A stretch of 64,000 nucleotides of DNA from WHSW01 sp963749365 (GCA_963749365.1 CAVVME010000003.1:310001-374000); one strand, 5' to 3'; positions 8,372 to 18,186 are shown, counted from the stretch's first letter. The notes: a model not told the origin generated them from the letters alone. Numbers and translations are program-made.

Positions 8372-11281
8372 ATGACCAACCGCCGGCGCAACCTGATCGT
8401 CCTCGTCCTGGTGCTGGCGCTGCTCGCGGCGTCGGCGTGGGTGATCTCAGACAAGCGGACCGTCCAGGGCCTCGACCTGCGCGGCGGAACCGAGCTCGTC
8501 TACCAGGGCCGGGCGACGCCGCAGGTGCCCGAGGTCAAGGCGGAGGACATCGATCGGGCGATCGAGATCATCCGCGAGCGCGTCGACACGCTCGGTGTCG
8601 CCGAGCCCGAGATCACCCGGATCGGGCTCGACCAGATCGAGGTCGGGCTGCCCGACGTCCAGGACTCCGAGCGGGCGATCGAGCGGATCGGGACCACGGC
8701 CCAGCTCTTCTTCTACGACTGGGAGAAGAACGTCATCCCGCCCAACCCGGATATCGCCGACCCGGCGGAGCGGCCCTACAACCGGCTGATCGACGCGGTC
8801 GAGGCCGCGTCTGAGCGCAAGCCACTCTCCAGGGAGCAGTGCGAGAAGCAGGGCTGCACGACCAAGGGCGACACCTATTACCTCTTCGACGCCGACACCC
8901 TCGAGCCGCTCGGTGAGCCCTCGGATCGCAAGTCCGACCTCTTCATCCCCTACGACGACAAGCAGCCTCCCAACTCGCGCGTGATCGCGGTCCCGCAGGG
9001 GACGGTGGTGGTCGAGCAGCTGCCGGAGGACGACCCGAGCACCGAGGGCGACGAGGCAGCGGGCGCCGGTTCGCAGTTCTTCGTCCTCAACGACGCTCCG
9101 GCGCTGGCCGGGGACGAGATCGAGGACCCCAAGCCCGGTTCGGACCCGACCACCAACCAGCCCAACGTCGCCTTCGACTTCACCGAGGAGGGTCGCGAGG
9201 CGTTCGAGAAGGTGACCCGCGAGATCGCCCTGCGCGGCGCCGACGCCGCGCTGGCGGCCGGGCTGACCGCGGCGACGATCGACGTCAACACCGCGTCGCA
9301 GTTCTCCGACAGCTTCGCGATCGTGCTCGACGGCCAGGTCCAGTCGCGCCCGATCATCAACTTCAAGGAGAACCCGGACGGGATCGACGGGCGCACCGGG
9401 GCGCAGATCTCGGGCAACTTCACGCCCCAGCAGGTCAACGACCTGGCCGAGGTGCTGCGGATCGGGGCGCTGCCGATCAAGCTCGCGCTGATCAGCCAGA
9501 GCACCGTCTCGGCGACGCTCGGCGAGCAGGCGCTGGATCAGGGGCTGAAGGCCGGGCTCGCGGGGCTGATCATCGTCCTCATCTTCCTGATCGCCTATTA
9601 CCGGTTCCTCGGGGTGATCGCCGGGCTCGGGCTGCTCGTCTACGCGGTCTTCTTCCTCGCCCTGATCAAGCTGATCCCGATCACGCTGACGCTGCCGGGG
9701 ATCGCCGGGCTGATCCTGACGATCGGCGTCGCGGCCGACTCCAACATCGTCATCTTCGAGCGGATCAAGGAGGAGGTGAGGGCCGGGCGCTCGATGCTCT
9801 CCGCGATCTCCGAGGGCTACAAGAAGGGGATCGCGACGATCATCGACGCGAACGTGATCACCCTGATCACGGCCTTCATCCTCTTCGTGCTCGCCAGCGC
9901 CGGGGTGAAGGGGTTCGCGTTCACGCTCGGGATCGGGACGATCGTCTCCCTGTTCACTGCCGTCCTCTTCACCCAGGCGGTGCTCGGGCTGCTCGGCCGC
10001 TCGCAGCTCCTGCGCCGACCGAGCTTCCTCGGCGCCGGCGGCGAGGGCCGCCAGTGGAGCTTCGACTTCACCCGTGTGTCGAAGTACTTCTTCGCGGTCT
10101 CCGGTCTGATCCTGGCGATCGGAGCGATCGCCTTCGCGACCAAGCAGCTCAACCTCGGGATCGACTTCGAGTCGGGAACCCGGATCCAGGCCGCGCTTGC
10201 CGAGCAGCCGAGCGTCGACGAGATCCGCGACGCCCTGGTCGAGGCCGATATCGAAGGCGCCGACTCGGCCAAGATCCAGGAGACCGAGAACCCGGATTTC
10301 GGGGCCAACGTGTTCCAGATCCAGGCGAAGATCCCGCCCGAGCAGACGCCGGACGTGCGTCCGGTGCTCGCCGACGCCTTCGGGCTCGAGTCGGGCGAGC
10401 AGAGCTTCGACTCGACTTCGATCGGGCCCACCTTCGGCGAGCAGATCGCCCGCTCGGCGGTGATCGCGATCATCTTCAGCCTCCTGGTGATCTCGGCCTA
10501 CGTCGCGATCCGGTTCGAGGCCAAGTACGCGGTCCCGGTGGTGATCGCGCTCATCCACGACATCCTGATCACGGCCGGCATCTATGCGCTGGTCGGGGCG
10601 GAGGTCTCGAGCGCGACCGTCGCCGCCTTTCTCACCATCCTCGGTTACTCGATGTACGACACGATCATCGTCTTCGATCGGATCCGCGAGAACGTGCCCC
10701 GGATGCCGCGCGCGGCCTTCTCACAGATCGTCAACCGCTCGATGAGCGAGGTCTTGACCAGATCGCTGATCACCGGCCTCTCGACCGTGTTCCTGATCGG
10801 CGTGCTGCTGATCTTCGGCGGCGACACGCTGCGCGACTTCGCCTTCGCGATGATGGTCGGGGTCGCCTCGGGGACGTACTCCTCGATCTTCATCGCCTCG
10901 CCGGTGCTGACCGAGTGGAAGGAGCGCGAGCCGGCCTATCGCTCGCGCCGGGCCCGGATCATCGAGGCGATGGGCCGGGTTCCGACCTTTCCCGAGGACA
11001 ACGTGGTCGCCCGGATCGACGAGGTCGAGCGTCACGTCGGCGAGCCGGCGAGCGCCGACGGCGAGCCGCCACCGGCCGAGGAGGCGCGGCCATCGCCGGC
11101 TGCGGCCCCGGTCGCGGTCGCCGAGCCGCCGGTCGAGCGCGCCGCCGCGCCCGAGCCGACGCCCGAGGAGGCGGACGCCGGCGTCGCCGGGCGCCCGGAG
11201 ACCGGCGCCGAGCGCACCAAGCAGCAGGCGTCGCGAAAGAAGCAGTCGCGGCGCCGGCGCAAGCACGGGAGGCGCAGGTAG
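8372..11281 (+). CDS. secDF: Protein translocase subunit SecDF (fused)
   Basis: SecDF uses the proton gradient to pull exported proteins out of SecYEG. This 969-residue protein carries both halves in one chain. The SecD half begins with a membrane segment at 8-26 and the motif GLDLRGGTELVY, a large periplasmic region, then a membrane bundle including TIGVAADSNIVIFERIKEE. The SecF half starts near 565 with YFFAVSGLILAIGA and LGIDFESGT and ends with membrane helices around SMYDTIIVFDRIREN. The last 100 residues are a low-complexity Ala/Pro/Glu tail ending in a strongly basic cluster (SRRRRKHGRRR). SecD and SecF are separate genes in many bacteria; the fusion is also known, for example in Bacillus. 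Confidence 0.95.
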   Translation: MTNRRRNLIVLVLVLALLAASAWVISDKRTVQGLDLRGGTELVYQGRATPQVPEVKAEDIDRAIEIIRERVDTLGVAEPEITRIGLDQIEVGLPDVQDSERAIERIGTTAQLFFYDWEKNVIPPNPDIADPAERPYNRLIDAVEAASERKPLSREQCEKQGCTTKGDTYYLFDADTLEPLGEPSDRKSDLFIPYDDKQPPNSRVIAVPQGTVVVEQLPEDDPSTEGDEAAGAGSQFFVLNDAPALAGDEIEDPKPGSDPTTNQPNVAFDFTEEGREAFEKVTREIALRGADAALAAGLTAATIDVNTASQFSDSFAIVLDGQVQSRPIINFKENPDGIDGRTGAQISGNFTPQQVNDLAEVLRIGALPIKLALISQSTVSATLGEQALDQGLKAGLAGLIIVLIFLIAYYRFLGVIAGLGLLVYAVFFLALIKLIPITLTLPGIAGLILTIGVAADSNIVIFERIKEEVRAGRSMLSAISEGYKKGIATIIDANVITLITAFILFVLASAGVKGFAFTLGIGTIVSLFTAVLFTQAVLGLLGRSQLLRRPSFLGAGGEGRQWSFDFTRVSKYFFAVSGLILAIGAIAFATKQLNLGIDFESGTRIQAALAEQPSVDEIRDALVEADIEGADSAKIQETENPDFGANVFQIQAKIPPEQTPDVRPVLADAFGLESGEQSFDSTSIGPTFGEQIARSAVIAIIFSLLVISAYVAIRFEAKYAVPVVIALIHDILITAGIYALVGAEVSSATVAAFLTILGYSMYDTIIVFDRIRENVPRMPRAAFSQIVNRSMSEVLTRSLITGLSTVFLIGVLLIFGGDTLRDFAFAMMVGVASGTYSSIFIASPVLTEWKEREPAYRSRRARIIEAMGRVPTFPEDNVVARIDEVERHVGEPASADGEPPPAEEARPSPAAAPVAVAEPPVERAAAPEPTPEEADAGVAGRPETGAERTKQQASRKKQSRRRRKHGRRR

Positions 11282-11556
11282 TGGCGGCGCTGGTCTGGTT
11301 CACGACCGGGGTCGCGCTCTGGCACTTCACGGTCTTCGTCCCCGACCGCTTCTGGGCCGGGATCGTCGGCGCCCTGCTCGGCGCCTCCACGGGCGCGATG
11401 ATCAGTGGAGCGCTGGGCCAGATCGCAACCGGCGCCGGGATCGGCGAGACCGGGATCGAGACCGTGCTGTTCGCGATCCCGGGCGCGTTGCTCGGGCTCG
11501 CCGCGATCTACGCCCTCGGCCTGCGCCAGGAGGCCGAGACGGCCGAGCCCGCCTGA
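11281..11556 (+). CDS. Small integral membrane protein
   Basis: A GTG codon overlaps the last base of the secDF stop (TAG/GTG at 11279-11283) and opens a 91-residue frame. It contains three hydrophobic stretches (LVWFTTGVALWHFTVFV, WAGIVGALLGASTGAMI, VLFAIPGALLGLAAIYALGL) and a short acidic tail. The Gly-rich central part resembles small transglycosylase-associated/GlsB-like membrane proteins, but I cannot assign it firmly. Tight coupling to secDF suggests co-expression with the translocase. Confidence 0.6.
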   Translation: MAALVWFTTGVALWHFTVFVPDRFWAGIVGALLGASTGAMISGALGQIATGAGIGETGIETVLFAIPGALLGLAAIYALGLRQEAETAEPA

Positions 11557-11567
11557 GCCGGCGCCCG

Positions 11568-11609
11568 AACGTCCCTGAGACCCTCACATAGGGTGGAGTG
11601 CGGGACGTT
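11568..11609 (+). other. Nested inverted repeat between the secDF operon and recJ
   Basis: AACGTCCC (11568-11575) pairs exactly with GGGACGTT (11602-11609). Inside it ACCCT (11580-11584) pairs with AGGGT (11590-11594). No T-run follows, so it is not a classical intrinsic terminator. It could end the secDF transcript by another route or be an operator upstream of recJ. Confidence 0.4.
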
Positions 11610-11644
11610 GGGCGTCGGATCCCGGTTCCGTCCTCGATGCCGCC

Positions 11645-11650
11645 TAGCTT
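11645..11650 (+). promoter_or_regulatory. TANNNT -10 box (TAGCTT) for recJ
   Basis: TAGCTT ends 6 nt before the recJ GTG, consistent with leaderless transcription. Confidence 0.45.
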
Positions 11651-11656
11651 GGCGGC

Positions 11657-14224
11657 GTGACCGAGAGCCCCGCCAGCGCGTTCACACTCGAGCCCTTCGA
11701 CTACCGCGAAGCGCGGGCGCTGATGAGCGAGCTCGGCCTCGCCGAGCCGGTCGCTATCACCCTGGTCAGGCGCGGACACCGGACCGTCGCGCAGGCGCGA
11801 GCGTTCCTCGCCGCGGCTGAGGAGCACGACCCGTTCGAGTTCGACTCGATGGCGGAGGTTGTCGAGCGGATCGGGACCGCGATCGCCGCCGGGCGAAGGA
11901 TCACCGTGCACGGCGACTACGACGCCGACGGCGTCTGCTCGACGGCGATCCTGGTTCGCTCCCTGCGCGAGCTGGGCGCCGATTGCGACTGGCTGATCCC
12001 CGGCCGGCTCGAGGACGGCTACGGGCTCACCGCGGCGAGCGTCGCCAAGCTCGTCGACCGCGACACCTCGCTGCTGCTGACCACCGACTGCGGGATCGGC
12101 GCCGTCGCCGAGGTCGACGCCGCGCTTGCTGCGGGGCTCGAGGTGATCGTCACCGACCACCATCAGCCGGGCGCGGAGCTGCCGCGGTGCCCGATCCTGC
12201 ACCCGGTCGTCAGCGGCTATCCGTTCGCCGAGCTCTGCGGCACCGGCGTCGCCTACAAGCTGGCGGCGGCCCTGCGCGGGCCGGCTGCGGTCGAGCACGA
12301 GCTCGACCTGGTGGCGCTGGCGACGGTCGCCGACCTGGTCGCGCTGCGGGGCGAGAACCGTGCCCTGGTGCGGCGCGGGATCGCCGAGGCGCGTCGTGCG
12401 AGTCGCCCGGGGCTGCGGGCCCTGCTCGCGGCCGCGAAGCTGGCGCCCGAGCGACTCGACGAGGGCGACCTCGCGTTTCGCCTCGGGCCGCGGATCAACG
12501 CCGCCGGCCGCCTCTATCGCGCCGACGCCGGGGTCGAGCTGATGCTCACCGACGACGAGGGCCGGGCGGCGGAGATCGCGGCCGAGCTCGACCGGGTAAA
12601 CCGCGAGCGTCGTGAGATCGAGCTCGAGGTGCTGGCGGGCGCCGAGCGGGCCCGGTCCGAGCTCCCGGAGCGACTCGGCGAGGCCGCCGGGCTGGTGCTC
12701 GCCGGCGAGGGCTGGCATCCGGGGGTGGTCGGGATCGTCGCCTCGCGGCTGGTCGAGCGCCACCACCGCCCGGTGGTCCTGATCGGGCTCGATGGCGAGG
12801 GTCGCGGGCGCGGCTCGGCGCGCAGCGTGCCCGGCTTCGACCTGCTCGGCGCGCTCCACGCCTGCGCCGAGCACCTGGGGCGCTACGGCGGACACCGGGC
12901 GGCCGCGGGGCTCGAGATCGAGGCCGGGCGTGTGGAGGCGTTCCGGGAGGCGTTCGCGGCCGAGGTCGAGGCAACCCTGCCGCCGGCGGCGCGGGTGCGC
13001 AGCGAGCGGGTCGATGCGGTGGTCGGCGGCGAGAGCCTCGGCCAGGAGGTCGCCGAGCAGCTCGCCCGCCTGGGCCCGTTCGGGGCCGGCAACCCGGGGG
13101 TCACGCTGCTGGTCCCGGGCGCCCAGGTCGCCGATGTGCGGCCGATGGGAGAGAGCGAGCGCCACGCGCGCTTCAGCCTCAGAAGCGGCGGCCGGCGGGC
13201 GCTCGGGGTCGCCTTCGGCGTCAACGGCGGTCTCGCCGGGGCCGAGCGCTCGGGCCCGTTCGACGTCTCGCTGCGACTGGAGCTCAACGAGTGGAACGGT
13301 GCCGTCGCACCGAGGGTCGTGCTCGGCGAGCTCTACCAGGCTGCGGCCGACGCCGACGACGATCCCGAGTCCCCGGGTGCGATCCCAGAGGCGGAGTTCT
13401 GGCGCCGCCACGATGCCGAGGCGGCGCTCGACCTCGCCGCCTGGCCGCCGCCCGCGGGGTCCGTCGGCCCCGAGCGCGAGCAGGTCGATCGGCGCGGCAG
13501 CTCCGGGATCGCGGCGCTCGCCGCACTCGCCTCCGGCGGAGAGCCGGTGCTGGCGCTGTGCGCGGATGCGGTCCGCCGGCGTGAGCTGGTCGAGCGCGCG
13601 GCCCGTCCCGCACGCTTCGGCGGCGGCGAGCTGGCGCTGGTCTCGGGCCGGCTCGCCGAGGGCGCCGCCGCGGCCGGCGAGGCACGGGTGCGAGCTGCCG
13701 GGGCGGGGGTGGTGCTCGCCGACTGGGCGGCGCTCGCCCGCGACCCTGGCCTGGTGAGCCGATACGAGCAGCTCGTGGTCATCGACCCGCCGCCGTTCGA
13801 GCACCTCGATCGCCTGCTTCGCGCCGGGCGCGGCTTCCTCCATCGACTCGACGGACCGCAGGAGGCGCAGTTCGCGCTCCGGGTGCACGCCGAGGAGTGG
13901 CCGTCGCGGGCGTGGCTGGCGCGCATCTACCGCGCCCTGGACGCCCGCTCGCGGCTCGCGGAGGTGATCGAGGGGCCGCTGGCTCGCGCCGTGCTCGAGG
14001 GCGAGGGTCGAAGCCACCCGCTCGGCCCCGAGGCGAGCGCCCGCGCGAGCCGGGTGCTGGCCGAGCTCGGGCTGCTGCGCTGGCAGCGATCCGGCGATGC
14101 TCGCTCGCTCAGCGTCGTATCCTCGTCGGCGACGGATCTGGAGCGATCCGCGGCCTTCTTGGCCTACCGTGAGCGCTACGAGGACGGCAAGCGATTCCTG
14201 AGCCGAGCACCGACACCGAGCTAG
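11657..14224 (+). CDS. recJ: Single-stranded-DNA-specific exonuclease RecJ
   Basis: RecJ is a 5'-3' exonuclease in recombination and mismatch repair. The 855-residue protein has the DHH-family metal motifs: HGDYDADGV (residues 85-93), LTTDCGIG with Asp144, and VTDHH with Asp-His-His at 167-169. The DHHA1 domain follows with RGSARSVPGFDLL and YGGHRAAAGLE, then an OB-like part. Beyond about residue 560 there is an extra C-terminal region of roughly 300 residues, rich in Ala and Arg, ending in a helical part; most RecJ proteins are near 570 residues. The GTG start fits the TAGCTT box. The gene ends just before rel. Confidence 0.93.
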   Translation: MTESPASAFTLEPFDYREARALMSELGLAEPVAITLVRRGHRTVAQARAFLAAAEEHDPFEFDSMAEVVERIGTAIAAGRRITVHGDYDADGVCSTAILVRSLRELGADCDWLIPGRLEDGYGLTAASVAKLVDRDTSLLLTTDCGIGAVAEVDAALAAGLEVIVTDHHQPGAELPRCPILHPVVSGYPFAELCGTGVAYKLAAALRGPAAVEHELDLVALATVADLVALRGENRALVRRGIAEARRASRPGLRALLAAAKLAPERLDEGDLAFRLGPRINAAGRLYRADAGVELMLTDDEGRAAEIAAELDRVNRERREIELEVLAGAERARSELPERLGEAAGLVLAGEGWHPGVVGIVASRLVERHHRPVVLIGLDGEGRGRGSARSVPGFDLLGALHACAEHLGRYGGHRAAAGLEIEAGRVEAFREAFAAEVEATLPPAARVRSERVDAVVGGESLGQEVAEQLARLGPFGAGNPGVTLLVPGAQVADVRPMGESERHARFSLRSGGRRALGVAFGVNGGLAGAERSGPFDVSLRLELNEWNGAVAPRVVLGELYQAAADADDDPESPGAIPEAEFWRRHDAEAALDLAAWPPPAGSVGPEREQVDRRGSSGIAALAALASGGEPVLALCADAVRRRELVERAARPARFGGGELALVSGRLAEGAAAAGEARVRAAGAGVVLADWAALARDPGLVSRYEQLVVIDPPPFEHLDRLLRAGRGFLHRLDGPQEAQFALRVHAEEWPSRAWLARIYRALDARSRLAEVIEGPLARAVLEGEGRSHPLGPEASARASRVLAELGLLRWQRSGDARSLSVVSSSATDLERSAAFLAYRERYEDGKRFLSRAPTPS

Positions 14225-14388
14225 GACCGCGCCCCGCGGCCAACGGCGGCGCCACCACACCGGCGGATCGGCGCGGGCACACCCGGGTCGGCGCCCACGA
14301 GGGCGCCCGCGGCCCCGCGGCGCCGGTCAACACGGTCACCAAGGACCTCACCGACGAGGAACGGGAGCTGCTCGGCGACCTCTCGGCG

Positions 14389-16563
14389 GTGATCGGCGAG
14401 CACACGGCCGAGCGCGAGGACGGGCTCGACCGGATGGCGATCGACCGCGCCTTCGCCTTCGCCTGCGAGCGGCACGCCGATCAGCGCCGCAAGTCGGGCG
14501 AGGACTTCATCACCCATCCGGTCGAGGTGGCGAAGATCTGCGCCGGCCTGCGGCTCGACACCGAGACCCTCTGCGCGGCGCTGCTCCACGACACCGTCGA
14601 GGACACCTCGGCGAGCCTCGACGAGGTCCGCGAGCTCTTCGGCGAGCCGATCGCCGGGCTGGTCGACGGGGTCACGAAGCTGACCGGGATCACCTTCCAG
14701 AGCCGCGACGAGCACCAGGCCGAGAACTACCGAAAGATGATGGTGGCGATGGCCACCGACGTGCGGGTGATCCTGATCAAGCTCGCCGATCGGCTCCACA
14801 ACATGCGCACGCTCGAAGCGCTGCCGAAGCAAAAGCAGATCGAGAAGGCGCGCGAGACGCTCGAGATCTACGCCCCGCTCGCCCACCGGCTCGGGATCCA
14901 CGCGATCAAGTGGGAGCTCGAGGACCTCGCCTTCCAGCGCCTGCACCCGCGCAAGTACGACGAGATCAAGCGCCTCGTCGCCCAGCAGCGGGTCGAGCGC
15001 GAGGCCTACGTCTCGGAGGCGGGCCGGTTTCTCGCCGCCGAGCTGGCGAAGGTCGGGATCGAGGCCCAGATCTCTGGCCGCGCCAAGCACTTCTACTCGA
15101 TCTACTCGAAGATGACCAAGAAGGGCCGCGAGTTCAACGAGATCTACGACCTGACGGCGATGCGGGTGATCGTCGCCTCGGTCAAGGACTGCTACGGCGC
15201 GATCGGGATCATCCACTCGCTCTGGAAGCCGCTCCCGGGCCGGTTCAAGGACCTGATCGCGACCCCGAAGCTGAACCTCTACCAGGCCCTGCACACGACC
15301 GTGATCGGCCCCGAGGGCAGGCCGCTGGAGATCCAGATCCGAACCCCGGACATGCACGAGACCGCCGAGTACGGGATCGCCGCGCACGTGATCTACAAGG
15401 AGGGCGCCAACGCCCCCAAGGACCCCGAGATCGAGAAGATGACCTGGCTGCGGCAGCTGCTCGAGGCCGAGGGGGAGGCGGACCCGACCGAGTTCGTCGA
15501 GGCGCTCAAGGTCGACCTGTTCGAGGACGAGGTCTTCGTCTTCACGCCGAAGGGCGAGGTCAAGAACCTCTCCGCCGGATCGACCCCGCTCGACTTCGCC
15601 TACGCGGTCCACACCGACGTCGGCCACCGCTGCGTCGGGGCGAAGGCGAACGGCAAGATCGTCCCCCTGCACTACACGCTGCGCAGCGGCGACATCGTCG
15701 AGATCCTGACCTCGAAGCAGGAGCGCGGCCCCTCGCGCGACTGGCTGGCGCTGGTGCGCACGACCCGGGCCCGGAACAAGATCCGCGCCTTCCTCAAGCG
15801 CGAGCGCCGCGAGGACGCCGAGCATCGCGGGCGCGAGACGCTGCACACGACCCTGCGCAAGGGCGGCCTGCCGCCGCAGCGAATCGCCGGCTCGCCGCTG
15901 CTCGCCGACGTCACCCGCGAGATGGGCTTTCGCAAGGCCGACGACTTCTACATCGCCCTCGGCCAGGGCAAGATCTCGGCGAAGACGGTCCTGAACAAGG
16001 TCATGCAGCGGCTGAAGGCGGGCGAGGCGGTCGCCGGCGACGAGACCGAGGCGAGGCTGGCCGGGGTGCTCGAGGGGCGCGACGAGCGCCAGCGGCGCAC
16101 CCAGGAGGCGTCGGACTTCGGGATCAAGGTCCAGGGCGTCGACGACGTCGTCGTGCGGCTGGCGAAGTGCTGCCGACCGGTGCCCGGCGACGAGATCGTC
16201 GGCTACGTCTCGCTCGGGCGCGGGATCACGATCCACCGCGACGACTGCCGCAACGTCGAGGCGCTGCGCAAGGCGCCCGAGCGGTTCATCGACGTCTCCT
16301 GGGCGGGCGACAACGCGACCTCCTACCGGGTCGAGCTCCAGGTCGACGCCTGGGACCGCACCCGGCTGCTCGAGGACCTCTCGCGGACCTTCTCCGAGGC
16401 CGGCGTCAACATCCTCGAGGCGAACTGCTCGACCAAGCATCCGATGGTCCGCAACCGGTTCGTGGTCGAGGTCGGCGACTCGCAGCAGCTGAAGCAGTGC
16501 ATCAACCGCCTGCGCAGCCTCGACGCGGTCTTCGACGCCTACCGGGTGACGCCGACCGATTGA
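14389..16563 (+). CDS. rel: Bifunctional (p)ppGpp synthetase/hydrolase (Rel/RSH)
   Basis: This enzyme makes and breaks the stringent-response alarmone. The 724-residue protein has the HD hydrolase domain intact (HPVEVAKI, then LLHDTVEDT with His67, Asp68), the synthetase domain (YSIYSKMTKKGREFNEIYDLTA region, LYQALHTT, EIQIRTP), a TGS domain (FTPKGEVKNLSAGSTPLDFAY) and a C-terminal ACT domain. An intact HDxxED motif means it should hydrolyse as well as synthesise. The frame stays open upstream to 14173 without ATG, GTG or TTG, so GTG 14389 is the best start. The stop overlaps the TTG of the next gene. Confidence 0.95.
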   Translation: MIGEHTAEREDGLDRMAIDRAFAFACERHADQRRKSGEDFITHPVEVAKICAGLRLDTETLCAALLHDTVEDTSASLDEVRELFGEPIAGLVDGVTKLTGITFQSRDEHQAENYRKMMVAMATDVRVILIKLADRLHNMRTLEALPKQKQIEKARETLEIYAPLAHRLGIHAIKWELEDLAFQRLHPRKYDEIKRLVAQQRVEREAYVSEAGRFLAAELAKVGIEAQISGRAKHFYSIYSKMTKKGREFNEIYDLTAMRVIVASVKDCYGAIGIIHSLWKPLPGRFKDLIATPKLNLYQALHTTVIGPEGRPLEIQIRTPDMHETAEYGIAAHVIYKEGANAPKDPEIEKMTWLRQLLEAEGEADPTEFVEALKVDLFEDEVFVFTPKGEVKNLSAGSTPLDFAYAVHTDVGHRCVGAKANGKIVPLHYTLRSGDIVEILTSKQERGPSRDWLALVRTTRARNKIRAFLKRERREDAEHRGRETLHTTLRKGGLPPQRIAGSPLLADVTREMGFRKADDFYIALGQGKISAKTVLNKVMQRLKAGEAVAGDETEARLAGVLEGRDERQRRTQEASDFGIKVQGVDDVVVRLAKCCRPVPGDEIVGYVSLGRGITIHRDDCRNVEALRKAPERFIDVSWAGDNATSYRVELQVDAWDRTRLLEDLSRTFSEAGVNILEANCSTKHPMVRNRFVVEVGDSQQLKQCINRLRSLDAVFDAYRVTPTD

Positions 16564-17429
16564 GCGCCCCCGGCGCCAGCCGGCCGGCGGTCGGCGTCGT
16601 GGTCCCGTTTCGCGGCGACCGCGCCTACGCCGCGCGCACGCGTGCGTCGCTCGCCCGCCTCGAGCGCCGGGCCGGCGACGAGCTGATCGTCGCCGACAAC
16701 ACCGAGGCCGGGATCGCGGCCTCGGCGCTCGCGGACGTGGCCACGGTCGTCCCCGCGACCGGCGAGCGCTCCTCCTATCACGCCCGCAACGCCGGCGCCG
16801 CGGCGGCGCGAGCCGAGTGGCTGCTGTTCATCGACGCCGATTGCGTTCCGGTCGCCGACCTGCTCGACCGCTACTTCGCCGCCCCGATCGCCGATCGCTG
16901 CGGCGCGGTGGCCGGCGCGATCCGCGGGGTCAGCGAGCAGCGCGGCCTGCTGGCCCGCTACGCGCGCGATCGCAACTTCCTCGATCAGTCCGAGGGCCTG
17001 CACGGCTCCTCGGGGGTCGCCGCGGCGACCGGCAACCTGCTCGTCCGCAAGGCGACCTTCGATCGGCTGGGCGGCTTCGAGGAGGGGATCCGCTCGGCCG
17101 GCGACGTCGACTTCTGCTGGCGCATGCATCGCGCCGGCTGGACCCTCGAGCAGCGTCCCGAGGCGCTGGTCGAGCACCATCACCGTGAGGACCTGGCCTC
17201 GTTTCTGGCGATGATCGCCCGCTACGGCGCCGGGGCGCGATGGCTGAACGAACGCCATCCCGGCGTCGCCCCGCGCTGGCCGCTGCTCGGCGGGCTGGGC
17301 GGCGCGGCGCGCGACGTCGGCGGGTTGCTGGCGCGCGGGCGGCTCGAGCCGGCGGTGTTTCGGGCCATCGACGGGCTCGGCCTGGTCGCCCACAACCTCG
17401 GCTACCGGGCCCCGAACCAGCTTCGCTGA
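16560..17429 (+). CDS. Family 2 glycosyltransferase
   Basis: A TTG overlapping the rel stop (TTGA) opens a 289-residue GT2 protein. It begins AVGVVVPFRGDRAYAART, has the metal-binding DADC in LLFIDADCVPVADL, and a later acidic GDVDFCWRMHRAG that corresponds to the catalytic-base region. There is no long membrane segment. The acceptor is unknown; a cell-envelope glycan or glycolipid is likely. Translational coupling to rel is unusual and may only reflect gene packing. Confidence 0.88.
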   Translation: MSAPGASRPAVGVVVPFRGDRAYAARTRASLARLERRAGDELIVADNTEAGIAASALADVATVVPATGERSSYHARNAGAAAARAEWLLFIDADCVPVADLLDRYFAAPIADRCGAVAGAIRGVSEQRGLLARYARDRNFLDQSEGLHGSSGVAAATGNLLVRKATFDRLGGFEEGIRSAGDVDFCWRMHRAGWTLEQRPEALVEHHHREDLASFLAMIARYGAGARWLNERHPGVAPRWPLLGGLGGAARDVGGLLARGRLEPAVFRAIDGLGLVAHNLGYRAPNQLR

Positions 17430-17484
17430 GCGCGGTCCGGGCGGCTGTGCCGTCCGGGCGCCTACCTAGCCTCGCTCGCCGAGG

Positions 17485-18186
17485 ATGGAGGACTTCGATC
17501 TCGCCCGCACTCTGCTGCTCTGGCTCTGGGCGTTCGGCCTGGCGGGGATCGAGATCGAGATCGAGGGCGGTCGCGGCTGGGCCGAGCGGCTGCCGACCTG
17601 GTTTCTGAAGCGCGGCCGGGTCGGCCGCGTCTACGGCTGGGTGATGGGTGCGCGGCCGCTGACCGGCTATCACGTGTTCGCGTTCACGATCCCGCTCGTG
17701 ATCCTGCACCTGCCGTTCGGCTTCGGGCTCGAGTGGAGCCTCGAGGCCGAGCTCGGCCAGCTCGCGATCTTCTTCGCCCTCGCCGTCGTCTGGGACTACC
17801 TCTGGTTCGTCAACAACCCCGCCTACACGGTGCGGCGGTTCCGGCGCGGCAACGTGTGGTGGTTCGAGGTGCCCTGGATCTGGCGCTTCCCGCTCGACTA
17901 CTACACCGGGATCGGGGTCTCGATCGCGCTCGCCGGGCTCGCCTCGCTGGCGGCGGGCGAGTCCGAGCCGCTGACCGCCCACCTGCTGCTGCTCGCCGGC
18001 CTCGCGGTCCTGACCGCGCTCGCCGTGCTCGCGGCGCCGCTCTATCACCGCTGGTACCGGCACACGCGCCGCGCCGGCGCCGACGACCGCCCGCTGACCC
18101 GCACCTACCCGCCGCCGGCACCCGAGCAGGCGTGGGAGGGGGGCGTGCCGGAGCTGCGGCCGCTCGACGAACCCGGCGATGGCTGA
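17485..18186 (+). CDS. Multi-pass membrane protein of unknown function
   Basis: This 233-residue protein has five likely membrane helices (about residues 8-22, 58-76, 92-110, 135-157 and 162-183), with aromatic-rich connecting stretches such as WDYLWFVNNPAY and WWFEVPWIWRFPLDYY. The C-terminal 45 residues are hydrophilic with several prolines. I do not recognise the family. It is preceded by TAGCCT (17467-17472) and GAGG before the ATG. It overlaps the next membrane-protein gene by 8 bp, so the two are likely partners. Confidence 0.7.
   Translation: MEDFDLARTLLLWLWAFGLAGIEIEIEGGRGWAERLPTWFLKRGRVGRVYGWVMGARPLTGYHVFAFTIPLVILHLPFGFGLEWSLEAELGQLAIFFALAVVWDYLWFVNNPAYTVRRFRRGNVWWFEVPWIWRFPLDYYTGIGVSIALAGLASLAAGESEPLTAHLLLLAGLAVLTALAVLAAPLYHRWYRHTRRAGADDRPLTRTYPPPAPEQAWEGGVPELRPLDEPGDG

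Noticed and set aside
8447..10558. 703-codon minus-strand open frame opposite secDF
   Set aside because: Asp/Arg/Leu-rich mirror of the SecDF coding strand without any domain; a shadow of high-GC coding bias.
11402..14260. 952-codon minus-strand open frame opposite recJ
   Set aside because: Same bias effect; the plus strand carries the complete set of RecJ motifs.
14910..17429. 839-codon plus-strand frame through rel and the GT2 gene
   Set aside because: Only its last 289 codons (from TTG 16560) are real; the earlier part is a shifted reading of rel.
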